The translations under genes and the position numbers were made by a program. The notes under the pieces are model-generated. The model saw only the letters and a list, made by a program, of their open reading frames with translations. It was not told where the DNA came from and ran no database searches. A stretch of 64,000 bases of DNA from NCBI RefSeq assembly GCF_014649955.1, contig NZ_BMUA01000009.1, forward strand, positions 186,001 to 250,000, read 5' to 3'. The first letter of the stretch is position 1; each line of letters opens with the position of its first letter. Positions 1 through 7,872 of this stretch are shown here, one piece after another. This DNA is from Streptomyces violascens (GTDB lineage: Bacteria > Actinomycetota > Actinomycetes > Streptomycetales > Streptomycetaceae).

Positions 1-964
1 GATGCCCGCCCAGTGCCCGGAATGCGGGACTGGCCTGCGTCCGATGAAGGAGGGCGACATCGACCTTCGCTGCCCCAACGCCCAGTCCTGCCCCGCCCAG
101 TTGAGGGAGCGGCTGTTCTACCTGGGCGGCCGCAAGAGCCTCGACATCGAGAACTTCGGATACGTCGCGGCCGCCGCCCTCACCAAGCCCCTGGAGCCGG
201 CCACCCCGCCGCTCCTCGACGAGGGCGATCTCTTCGACCTCACCATGGATCAGCTCCTGCCCATCAAGGCGTACGTCCTCGATCAGGACAGCGGACTGCC
301 CAAGCGCGACCCCAAGACCGGCGAGGAGAAGATCGCGCTCGTCTTCGCCAACATGAACGGCGAGCCGCGCAAGAACGCCGTCTCGATGCTGGAGAACATC
401 GCGGCCGCCAAGGAGCGCCCGCTCGCCCGCATTCTCACCGGGCTCTCCATCCGCCACGTCGGCCCGGTCGCCGCCGAGGCGCTGGCCCGCGAATTCCGCT
501 CCATCGACCGCATCGAGCAGGCCACCGAGGAGGAACTCGCCGCGGTAGAGGGCGTCGGCGGCATCATCGCGGCCTCCCTCAAGCAGTGGTTCGCCGAGGA
601 GTGGCACCAGGAGATCCTGCGCAAGTGGAAGGCCGCCGGGGTCCGCATGGAGGACGAGAGCACCGGCGAGGACGAGGGGCCGCGCCCGTTGGAGGGCCTC
701 ACCGTCGTCGTGACCGGAACTCTTGAGCGGCACACCAGAGATGGCGCGAAAGAGGCGCTGCAGAGCCGCGGAGCCAAGGTCACCGGTTCCGTTTCCAAGA
801 AGACCTCGTTCGTCGTCGTCGGCGACAGCCCGGGTTCCAAATACGACAAGGCGATGCAGCTGAAGGTTCCGGTTCTGGACGAGGACGGCTTCGCCATTCT
901 GCTGGAACAAGGGCCCGACGCGGCAAGAGAAGCCGCGATGCCCAACGCTCCAGAGGGGGAATGA
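1..964 (+). CDS. ligA: NAD-dependent DNA ligase LigA, C-terminal part (5' end outside window)
   Basis: This is the last 320 or so residues of NAD+-dependent DNA ligase, which seals nicks in replication and repair. The reading frame is open at the window edge, so the adenylation and most of the OB domain lie upstream. Visible domains in order: a four-cysteine zinc finger (C5, C8, C24, C30 of the fragment starting at base 2), a helix-hairpin-helix region (about residues 130-200, with the VEGVGG turn) and a C-terminal BRCT domain (about 232-305, beginning LEGLTVVVTGTLE). The stop is at 962-964. No clear terminator follows. The domain order and length fit LigA exactly; the methionine at base 2 is internal, not a start. 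Confidence 0.97.
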   Translation, partial: MPAQCPECGTGLRPMKEGDIDLRCPNAQSCPAQLRERLFYLGGRKSLDIENFGYVAAAALTKPLEPATPPLLDEGDLFDLTMDQLLPIKAYVLDQDSGLPKRDPKTGEEKIALVFANMNGEPRKNAVSMLENIAAAKERPLARILTGLSIRHVGPVAAEALAREFRSIDRIEQATEEELAAVEGVGGIIAASLKQWFAEEWHQEILRKWKAAGVRMEDESTGEDEGPRPLEGLTVVVTGTLERHTRDGAKEALQSRGAKVTGSVSKKTSFVVVGDSPGSKYDKAMQLKVPVLDEDGFAILLEQGPDAAREAAMPNAPEGE

Positions 965-1239
965 GACACAAAGGAGGGTAGTAACAGGGGGCCTGGAGGC
1001 TGCGCGGAGTCACCCGTTCGGCGCATAGCAGACCGATGCGGGTGGCTGGGTCGCATTCGGGCAAGAGCTGTAGACCGCTGCCCGACAGAGCCTTCTGCGG
1101 CCTACTGTTGAGATGTGCGCCTGTCGTGCACGGCTGATGGCCCCTGCTGGTGGAGCGGTTGGGGTTCAACACCAGTCGTGGTGGCATGACATCGGGGCCA
1201 TCGCGTGCACGGGCACTGCCGGCTGTGAGAGGGACGGGA

Positions 1240-3363
1240 ATGAAACCGACCGAGAGCACCGCCCCGGCCGTGAGGCTGCGCGGGTTCACGGGATTTTCGT
1301 CCAGACTGACGGCCGTCGTCACAGGCCTCGCGGGCGTGGTCCTCGCCACCGGCTTCTACCGGGCCGTCCAGCACGGCGACGCCCTGTTCCCCGGCGGGAC
1401 GACGGGCTGGTCGCTCGCCGTCCTCACCGGCATCATCGTCGGCCATCTCGTCGCGCTCGGCCGTGAGCGCTGGTGGGGCGGCACCGGTTCGGGAGCCGCT
1501 CTCACCATCGCCGTGCTGCTCCTGTACGGCTGGCTGCCGGCCGCGCTGGTCAGCCTGGCCGTGGTGGTCCTGGTCGGCGCCGCGCGGCGCAACCGCTGGC
1601 GCCAGGGCGTGCTGCACGGCGCGGTGGACATCCTCGGCATAGGAGCCGCGGGCCTGGTCCTGGCCGCGTTCGACGTGGCCCCGGGCGTGGTCCACCCGTG
1701 GTGGCCCACCCAGTGGAGCATCGCCACGGCCCCCGAAATCGTGCTCGCGGCCGGGGCGTATCTGCTGCTCACCAGGATGCTGCTCTGGTACGCGCTCGCG
1801 CCCCGCGGCGGCGGGCTGCCCACCGTCGCCCGCACGGCCCTGCTCAGGCAGGGTCTGGTGGCCGTCGCGCTGCTCGGGATCGCCCCGCTGATCTGCGTCG
1901 TCGCCATGTCGGTGCCCGTGCTGCTCCCGCTGTTCGCGGTGCCGCTCGTCGCCCTCGACTCGACGCTCTGGATCGCCCGGGCCCGTGCCGAGGAGCAGCT
2001 GCGCGACCCGCTCACCGGCCTCCCCAACCGCCAGTGGCTCCTGGAGCGCACCTGGTCGGCCCTGGAGGAGGCGGAGAGCAGCGGCACCCGCTCAGCCCTC
2101 GTACTGATCGACCTCGACCGCTTCCGGTCGGTGAACGACACCCTCGGGCACCTCGCCGGAGACCGCCTCCTCCTCCAGATAGCCGAACGGCTCAGGACGG
2201 CTCTGCCGCGGGGCGCGGAAGCGGCCAGGCTGGGCGGCGACGAGTTCGCCGTGCTACTGCCCGTCTGCGACTCCGCGACCAGCGCCATGCGGACGGCCCG
2301 CGGCCTGGTCGCCGAGCTGTCCTCGCCGCTCGACCTGGACGGGCTGACCCTCGTCCTGGAGGCCAGCGCCGGCGTCGCGCTCTTCCCCGACCACGCGCTG
2401 GACGCCGAGGGGCTGCTCCGCCGGGCCGACGTCGCGATGTACCAGGCCAAGCGGGACCGTACGGGCGTCGAGGTCTACGAGTCCAAGCGGGACTCCAACA
2501 CTCCTGACCGTCTCGGCCTGTTGGGCGATCTGCGGCGCGCGCTGGATGCCGGGGACGTGGAGCTGCACTATCAGCCGAAGGTCCAGTTCGACGGCCAGGT
2601 GGCGGGACTTGAGGCGCTGGTGCGCTGGGTGCACCCCGAGCGCGGGCGGGTCTCTCCGGACGAGTTCATCGCGATCGCCGAGTCCAGCGGGCTGATGCCG
2701 CACCTCACCGAGTACGTCCTGGAGACCGCGCTCGCCCAGGTGGCGCGGTGGCGGGCCCAGGGTCTCAAGGTCCCCGTCGCCGTCAATGTGTCCCCGCGCG
2801 ACGTTCACACGCCCGGCTTCGCGGGGGCCGTCGCCGCCCGCCTTGCCCGGCACGGCGTCCCGGCCGGCGCGCTCCAGCTGGAAATAACGGAACACGTCCT
2901 CCTGGAGGACCCGCAGCGGGCCGCCGACACCCTGGCCGGGCTGACCGGGCACGGCGTCAAGATGTCCCTCGACGACTTCGGTACGGGCTATTCGTCGCTG
3001 GTGCATCTGCGGCGGCTGCCAGTCAGCGAGTTGAAGATCGACCGGTCGTTCGTGGCCCGGCTCGCCATCGACAACGAGGATGCCGAGATCGTCCGCTGCA
3101 CCGTCGATCTCGCCCACTCGCTGGGGCTGTTGGTGGTCGCGGAGGGTGTCGAGGACGACGAGACGTGGGAGCGGTTGCGGGATCTGGGGTGCGATGCGGT
3201 GCAGGGGTGGCTGGTGGCTGCGGCGATGCCGCCCGCCGAGGCGACGGCCTGGCTGCTTGCCCGGGGGGACTCCGGGTGGCATCGGCCTGCCGAGATCGCG
3301 GCGGCTGCCGCGGCTGCGCGGGCGGAGGCGGAGGCGCAGGGTTCTGGCCAGCCCGTCCAGTGA
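1240..3363 (+). CDS. rmdB: membrane-anchored GGDEF-EAL c-di-GMP protein, RmdB type
   Basis: A 707-residue protein that makes or, more probably, degrades the second messenger c-di-GMP at the membrane. Six or more hydrophobic segments fill residues 20-240, followed by a GGDEF domain (signature GGDEF at about 332-336) and an EAL domain (EAL at 458-460; VNVS, EITE, DDFGTGYSS near 578, ELKIDRSF and VAEGVE all present). The EAL catalytic set is complete, so phosphodiesterase activity is expected. The GGDEF signature is intact, but the four residues five positions upstream read PRGA, so the RxxD inhibitory site is missing. Position next to ligA matches S. coelicolor RmdB (SCO5495, from memory). I chose ATG 1240, preceded by GAGAGGGACGGGA; the frame is open back to 1150. 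Confidence 0.88.
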   Translation: MKPTESTAPAVRLRGFTGFSSRLTAVVTGLAGVVLATGFYRAVQHGDALFPGGTTGWSLAVLTGIIVGHLVALGRERWWGGTGSGAALTIAVLLLYGWLPAALVSLAVVVLVGAARRNRWRQGVLHGAVDILGIGAAGLVLAAFDVAPGVVHPWWPTQWSIATAPEIVLAAGAYLLLTRMLLWYALAPRGGGLPTVARTALLRQGLVAVALLGIAPLICVVAMSVPVLLPLFAVPLVALDSTLWIARARAEEQLRDPLTGLPNRQWLLERTWSALEEAESSGTRSALVLIDLDRFRSVNDTLGHLAGDRLLLQIAERLRTALPRGAEAARLGGDEFAVLLPVCDSATSAMRTARGLVAELSSPLDLDGLTLVLEASAGVALFPDHALDAEGLLRRADVAMYQAKRDRTGVEVYESKRDSNTPDRLGLLGDLRRALDAGDVELHYQPKVQFDGQVAGLEALVRWVHPERGRVSPDEFIAIAESSGLMPHLTEYVLETALAQVARWRAQGLKVPVAVNVSPRDVHTPGFAGAVAARLARHGVPAGALQLEITEHVLLEDPQRAADTLAGLTGHGVKMSLDDFGTGYSSLVHLRRLPVSELKIDRSFVARLAIDNEDAEIVRCTVDLAHSLGLLVVAEGVEDDETWERLRDLGCDAVQGWLVAAAMPPAEATAWLLARGDSGWHRPAEIAAAAAAARAEAEAQGSGQPVQ

Positions 3364-3370
3364 CCCGGCC

Positions 3371-3437
3371 CCTGGGGCTCTGCCCCAGACCCCGTTCGCG
3401 CCTCAAGGGCGCTCGTCCTCAAACGCCGGACGGGCTG
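3371..3437 (+). repeat. dispersed intergenic repeat A, copy 1
   Basis: A G/C-rich palindromic block starting CCTGGGGCTCTGCCCCAGAC and ending near ACGCCGGACGGGCTGG, just after the rmdB stop. The first part can fold (GGGGCT.TGCCCC). A close copy lies at 11254-11307. I recognise this block as a common Streptomyces intergenic sequence found after genes; terminator-like function is an inference. Confidence 0.75.
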
Positions 3438-3547
3438 GATAGTGGGCGCACGTCGTATTCCCAAGAGGGCAGGCAGTGGCCTGACGTCCGTGTTCCCGGG
3501 AGGGGCCAAGGTGCCCGCATGAGCATCAGCCAAGGCCGACCCCGCCA

Positions 3548-3737
3548 GGGGCGCGGGGAACTGCGCGACCAGCCATGTACGGCCCGCAGCCGAGAGCGGG
3601 TTTAGGGGGCGCGGGGAACTGCGCGAGCGGCACGTGCGGTCCGCGGTCGAAGGCGGGTCAGGGGCGCGGGGAACTGCGCGAGTCCGCTCACGGTCCGCGG
3701 TCGAAGGCGGGGTTAGGGGGCGCGGGGAACTGGGCGA
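3548..3737 (+). repeat. tandem array of four units of intergenic repeat B (about 57-bp period)
   Basis: Four copies of a core GGGGCGCGGGGAACTGCGCG(A) start at 3548, 3606, 3661 and 3717; the last has one mismatch. Starts are 58, 55 and 56 bases apart. The roughly 36-base stretches between cores are also related to each other (CGGTCCGCGGTCGAAGGCGGG or close), so the true unit is about 57 bp. The core contains GCGC-GGGGAACT-GCGC, which could form a small hairpin. The 405-base gap 3364-3768 holds only repeats A and B; I see no gene in it. More copies occur at 11433, 11490 and, inverted, 59782. Confidence 0.85.
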
Positions 3738-3768
3738 GCGGTTGCTCCCCGCGCTCACGGGGACGCGC

Positions 3769-5709
3769 CTAGGACCCGTGGACCGTGCCCGCGTACCGCT
3801 GTGCGAAGCGCGTTCCGCTCGCTGCTGTCACCGTGACGTCGTAACTCCCCTCCCGTACCGGCCAGTTGACCGAGGCGTGGCTCCTCGCCGGGACCCACAC
3901 CACGCGCGAGGCGCGGTCGTCCGCCACCGTGAACGAGACCTCCGACGGGCCCTCGTTGCGGAGGCCGAGGTCCAGGGTCCTGCCGCGCAGGGTGGCGGTC
4001 GCCGAGGGGAGCGGGGCCGGGGCGTCGTGGCGGGTGAGCGTGCCCGAGAAGCGGCGGACGAAGCCGTCGGCGCCGTGGACCGTGAAGTCGTAGCGCCCGT
4101 CGGTTTCCGAGGTCTCCCAGATGTATGTCTTCGACGCGCCCGGGGCGACCGTGAACGGGGTGCCGGTGAAAGGCTTCACCGCGTTCGCCAGCACCGTGAA
4201 GTGGAAGGCGGCCTTCCCGTGGTTGGCCAGGGTGCAGGTGACCCGGCCCGTCGTGCGGTTCACCGTGACGTCCGCCCAGGGGCGGTACGGCAGGGGGCGG
4301 TGCGGGCGGGTGCCCGGCTCCTGGGTGGGCATCGACTGGGCCCCGTTCGGGGGCAGTTTGACGGCGGGCAGGGCGTTGCCCGCGTCCGCCTTCGCCATCA
4401 GGGCCACCGTGTCCGGGAGCTTGGGGATCGAATAGTCCGGCTTCGTGAAGTCGAAGCAGGTCGTCAGGTCGCCGCACACGGCCCGGCGCCAGTCCGAGAT
4501 GTTCGGCTCCCGCACCCCCGTCACCAGCTCCAGGAAGCGGAGTACCGAAGTGTGGTCGAAGACTTGGGAGTTGACGTAGCCGCCGCGTGACCACGGGGAG
4601 ATCGCCCACAGGGGTACGCGGTTGCCGAGGCCTATCGGACGGCCCGCCGCGAACTCGTCCGGCGTGCCCGGCTCGGGGGACGGCGGCAGTACGTGGTCGA
4701 AGTAGCCGTCGTTCTCGTCGTACATCACCAGGAAGACCGTGTGCTTCCACACCTCCGGGTTCGAGAACAGCGACTGGAGCGCCTGGTCGACCCAGTGCGC
4801 GCCGTAGTCGGGCCCCGCCGAGGGGTGCTCGCTGAACAGATACGGGGCCACCAGCCAGGACACCGTCGGCAGCGTGCCGTCCTTGCAGTCCTTGTCGAAG
4901 GCCGCCGGGTCGAACTTGGTCATCGCGTTGACGTAACGCGGGTCGTCCTTCGGGAAGTTGTGGAACTGCTTGAAGTACGAGAGCGCGTTGTCGTCGTAGT
5001 CGCCGTACCGGTCGTCCTTGGACGGGTTGTGGTAGACCCGCCAGCTGACCTTGGCCGCCTCCAGGCGCTCGGCGTACGTCGTCCAGTCCGCGACCGGGTT
5101 GTCGGTGACCGGGGTGTTGTCCGTCCAGGGCCCGGTCGTGCCGTCCTTGCCGGGGCCGCAGGTGCCCGTCCACAGGTAGAGACGGTTGGGGTCGGTGGGG
5201 CCCGCCTGCGAGCAGAAGTAGCCGTCGCAGAGGGTGAACGCGTCGGCGAGGGCGTACTGGTAGGGGATGTCCTCGCGGGTGAAGTAGCCCATGGTGCGCT
5301 CGCCCTTGGCGGCCACCCACTTGTTCATCGCGCCGCCGTTGATCGCGGTGTGGCCGGTGCCCCAGTCGTGCGGGAGGCCGCCCGCGTTCTGGGCGTTGTA
5401 CTTCGTCGTGTCCATCCGGAACGGCAGCATGAAGCCGTCCGAGCGGCCCGCGTCGGGCTGGCGGAAGACGGAGTCGCCGTTCGGGAACGTCAGCGCCTGG
5501 CGGTCGTCGAAGCCCCGGACGCCGCCGAGGGCACCGAAGTAGTGGTCGAAGCTGCGGTTCTCCTGCATCAGGACGACGACGTGCTTGACGTCCTCGATGC
5601 TGCCCTTCGGGCGCGGGGCCGCGGTGGCGGGTTCGGGCAGGCCGACGGCGGCAGCGGCGGCGGTCGCGGCGGACGCGCCCACGAAGGCGCGACGGCTGAG
5701 CGGAGTCAT
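3769..5709 (-). CDS. Tat-exported phospholipase C, phosphocholine-specific family (paralogue 1)
   Basis: A 646-residue secreted phosphoesterase that should cleave phospholipid head groups outside the cell. The N-terminus has a twin-arginine signal (MTPLSRRAFVGASAAT, then an alanine-rich stretch). The catalytic phosphoesterase domain begins with HVVVLMQENRSFDHYFG, whose E, N and D residues are family metal/active-site residues, and also contains DENDGYFDHV and PWSRGGYV. Two repeated beta-rich C-terminal domains follow (from about residue 470). Length and layout match non-haemolytic, phosphocholine-specific phospholipases C. Two paralogues lie at 11771 and 49745. The 210 bases upstream contain a 26-bp direct repeat and a GTTCATCC motif. 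Confidence 0.9.
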   Translation of the reverse strand: MTPLSRRAFVGASAATAAAAAVGLPEPATAAPRPKGSIEDVKHVVVLMQENRSFDHYFGALGGVRGFDDRQALTFPNGDSVFRQPDAGRSDGFMLPFRMDTTKYNAQNAGGLPHDWGTGHTAINGGAMNKWVAAKGERTMGYFTREDIPYQYALADAFTLCDGYFCSQAGPTDPNRLYLWTGTCGPGKDGTTGPWTDNTPVTDNPVADWTTYAERLEAAKVSWRVYHNPSKDDRYGDYDDNALSYFKQFHNFPKDDPRYVNAMTKFDPAAFDKDCKDGTLPTVSWLVAPYLFSEHPSAGPDYGAHWVDQALQSLFSNPEVWKHTVFLVMYDENDGYFDHVLPPSPEPGTPDEFAAGRPIGLGNRVPLWAISPWSRGGYVNSQVFDHTSVLRFLELVTGVREPNISDWRRAVCGDLTTCFDFTKPDYSIPKLPDTVALMAKADAGNALPAVKLPPNGAQSMPTQEPGTRPHRPLPYRPWADVTVNRTTGRVTCTLANHGKAAFHFTVLANAVKPFTGTPFTVAPGASKTYIWETSETDGRYDFTVHGADGFVRRFSGTLTRHDAPAPLPSATATLRGRTLDLGLRNEGPSEVSFTVADDRASRVVWVPARSHASVNWPVREGSYDVTVTAASGTRFAQRYAGTVHGS

Positions 5710-5787
5710 GACGGAGGAACCCTTCGGGTCAGGATCGATCGGCTGCGGGACAGGCGTGGACTCGGCGGGCGGAGAAGGGACGCGCCT

Positions 5788-5893
5788 CGGGCTCGGAGCA
5801 AGGTGGCCCGGCGCACGGTGGAACGGGACGCGCCGAGGGCTCGGCGGAGGATGAACGGCACTTACCGCGGGCTCGGAGCAAGGTGGCCCGGCG
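5788..5893. repeat. pair of perfect 26-bp direct repeats, 80 bp apart
   Basis: The sequence CGG followed by GCTCGGAGCAAGGTGGCCCG and GCG occurs at 5788-5813 and identically at 5868-5893. A degraded third piece (GGGCTCGGCGGAGG) lies between them near 5837. The pair fills the gap between the phosphodiesterase-fold gene ending at 5920 and the phospholipase C start at 5709, so it could be a regulator-binding region for the latter, or merely a local duplication. Confidence 0.7.
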
Positions 5894-5919
5894 GAAGGTG
5901 AAAGGGAGGTGTGGCGGGC

Positions 5920-7311
5920 TCAGCGCACCGTGAAGGTGACCGCCGGCGCCGCGTGGTCCGACGGCCAGCCGTTTCCGGCGGTGTCCGGCACCGGCTTCGG
6001 CCAGCCCGTGACCAGCGCGTACGCGGCCTCCACGTGCAGCGGCCCGGCGTACTGGATCTGGTCGATGCGGTCCTGCGGCTCCCCGGGCCGCACCGGCGAC
6101 CACGTCGTGCCGGGCTCCCGGGACGGGTTCGGGTGCGCCTCGCGGAAGGCGTCGTGCAGGCCGGACGCGCCGAGCGCCACCGTCACCGGCCAGCGCACCT
6201 TGGTGGCCCGGTCCAGGTGCGAGGGCGAGGCGAGCCCGGCCGCAAGGACGACCGGCGTGTTCCGTGCGGCCAGGTCGCCCTTCATCGCGGCGAGCAGCGC
6301 GGTCGCCTGCCGGTACCGCACGCTCGCGAGCTCGGCCGCCTCGACCTCGGCGGGGGTGCGCCCGTCCCGTAGCGCATAGGGCCCGTACGCGGCCTCGTCC
6401 AGCTGGGCCGTCCACAGGCGCAGCCGCCGCCCGCCGACGAGTTGGAGGGTCGCGGCCGCCGTGCCGGGCAGCGGCGCGGCCGTGTCCGTGAGCGGGAAGC
6501 GGCTGACGATGCCGGCCCCGGCCTGGGTGTCATAGGCATGCCATCCCAGCGCGTCGGCCAGCGGCTTGGCCGAGGTGCCGCCCGTCTCCTGGAGCGCGAG
6601 GACGTCGAGGCCCTGCCCGAGGACGAGGCGCAGCAGCTTCTCGGATACGCCGTCGATGTGCGTGCCGGCGTCCCAGAGGTTCAGCGAGGCGATCGTCAGA
6701 CGCGGCCGCGCACCGGCGGCGCACACCGGCACCTGGACGGTGACGACGTCGCTCGTGCCCGCACTGTCCTTGGCCGCGACCGCGATCCGGCCCGGGTGCG
6801 CGCCCGGCCGCGCGGGCGCCGTCCCGGTCACCGTGCCGTCGGCGCCGACGCCCAGCCAGGAGTCGCCGGACAGCCGCCGGAAGGACGGGGTCCCGGAGGG
6901 GTTGCCCGCAGGCCGCACCCACAGGGGGCCGAGCGGAATCGACACGGGCGACCCGGCCGCGTACTCCCCGGTCGTGAAGGAGTCGACGACGGCGTGCGGC
7001 GGCACCACCGGCGGCTTCGCGGTGATCGTGATCGGCGGGGTCTGCGCGAGGATCCCGTAGCCGTCCTTGGCCAGGAGGTAGGCGGTGTACACGCCTTCGC
7101 CGAGGCCCGAGGTGTCGAGCGTGAGGTCTCCGGAGGCGGCCGCGACGTACGACCAGACCAGCGAGGAGCCGGTGCCGGGCTTGCGGTCGCCGTCGTAGAC
7201 GCCGATCCAGTTCTTGGGGTCGGGGGCGTCGGTGGTCCAGTGGAAGGCGAGCTTGTCGCCCTCGCGCGGGCTGGCCGGCGCGACGAGCCGGACCGTACTG
7301 AGGGGGGACAC
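5920..7311 (-). CDS. endonuclease/exonuclease/phosphatase-fold protein with N-terminal beta domain
   Basis: A 463-residue protein. Residues 1-100 form an immunoglobulin-like beta domain (WIGVYDGD, typical of phosphoesterase N-terminal domains), residues 105-210 a second beta-rich part, and residues 210-463 an endonuclease/exonuclease/phosphatase fold (LTIASLNLWDAG, LQETGG with the metal-binding Glu, and the closing SDHAAP with the catalytic Asp-His). Such enzymes cleave phosphodiesters in DNA, RNA or lipids; the substrate cannot be told. GTG at 7311 is the start used here; no signal peptide is visible from it. The gene reads in the same direction as the phospholipase C downstream, 210 bases away. 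Confidence 0.75.
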   Translation of the reverse strand: MSPLSTVRLVAPASPREGDKLAFHWTTDAPDPKNWIGVYDGDRKPGTGSSLVWSYVAAASGDLTLDTSGLGEGVYTAYLLAKDGYGILAQTPPITITAKPPVVPPHAVVDSFTTGEYAAGSPVSIPLGPLWVRPAGNPSGTPSFRRLSGDSWLGVGADGTVTGTAPARPGAHPGRIAVAAKDSAGTSDVVTVQVPVCAAGARPRLTIASLNLWDAGTHIDGVSEKLLRLVLGQGLDVLALQETGGTSAKPLADALGWHAYDTQAGAGIVSRFPLTDTAAPLPGTAAATLQLVGGRRLRLWTAQLDEAAYGPYALRDGRTPAEVEAAELASVRYRQATALLAAMKGDLAARNTPVVLAAGLASPSHLDRATKVRWPVTVALGASGLHDAFREAHPNPSREPGTTWSPVRPGEPQDRIDQIQYAGPLHVEAAYALVTGWPKPVPDTAGNGWPSDHAAPAVTFTVR

Positions 7312-7498
7312 GGCGGGTCTGGTCCTCTCTATGGACGACGTGGTGAGGCGAGTTGGCTGGACAACTTCGCCAAGTCAGCCAGTCGTCCGCACACGCGATG
7401 TGAACGGAGCATGACCAGATGTGGGAGATTCTCGGACGGCCCGGGAAGAGCCCGGCGACGAGGGCCGGGGGCGGTCACCGAGGGTGAGCGGGTAATCC

Positions 7499-7531
7499 GT
7501 TTCGTGGTGAGGGTGCCGCGCCCCATAGGAT
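7499..7531 (+). promoter_or_regulatory. possible promoter of the gatC operon
   Basis: TAGGAT at 7526-7531 resembles a Streptomyces -10 box, with GTTTCG/TTCGTG about 19 bases upstream as a weak -35. It lies 40 bases before the gatC start. The rest of 7312-7571, between divergent genes, includes an imperfect stem near 7352-7381 (TGGCTG...CAGCCA) and no gene. Confidence 0.35.
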
Positions 7532-7571
7532 TGGGCCCAAACCACACTCACTCACCCCTGAGGATCGCTGC

Positions 7572-7868
7572 ATGCCTGGCATTACGCGCGAGGAGGTCGC
7601 CCACCTCGCCCGGCTGGCGCGTCTGGAGCTGAAGGGCGAAGAGCTCGACCACTTCGCCGGACAGCTCGACGACATCATCGGCGCGGTCGCCCGCGTCTCC
7701 GAGGTCGCCGACCAAGACGTACCCCCGACCTCCCACCCGCTGCCGCTGACCAATGTCATGCGCGCGGACGAGGTCCGTCCGTCGCTCACCCCCGCGCAGG
7801 CGCTCTCCGGCGCCCCGGCCCAGGAGCAGCAGCGTTTCAAGGTGCCGCAGATCCTGGGGGAGGACTAA
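7572..7868 (+). CDS. gatC: Asp-tRNA(Asn)/Glu-tRNA(Gln) amidotransferase subunit C
   Basis: A 98-residue small subunit of the GatCAB amidotransferase, which converts Glu-tRNA(Gln) and, where needed, Asp-tRNA(Asn) to the correct amidated forms. The sequence opens MPGITREEVAHLARLARLEL, the family signature, and ends with a conserved tail (VMRADEVRPSLTPAQAL...QRFKVPQIL) that wraps GatA. It is first in the operon gatC-gatA-small ORF-gatB. Its final codons supply the ribosome-binding site (GGGGGAGGA) of gatA, four bases downstream, so the subunits are probably translationally coupled. Confidence 0.97.
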   Translation: MPGITREEVAHLARLARLELKGEELDHFAGQLDDIIGAVARVSEVADQDVPPTSHPLPLTNVMRADEVRPSLTPAQALSGAPAQEQQRFKVPQILGED

Positions 7869-7872
7869 TCAC

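Noticed and set aside
3548..3737. Regularly spaced 21-bp repeats resembling a CRISPR array
   Set aside because: The spacers are related to each other, the copies also occur singly and inverted elsewhere, and no cas genes are present.
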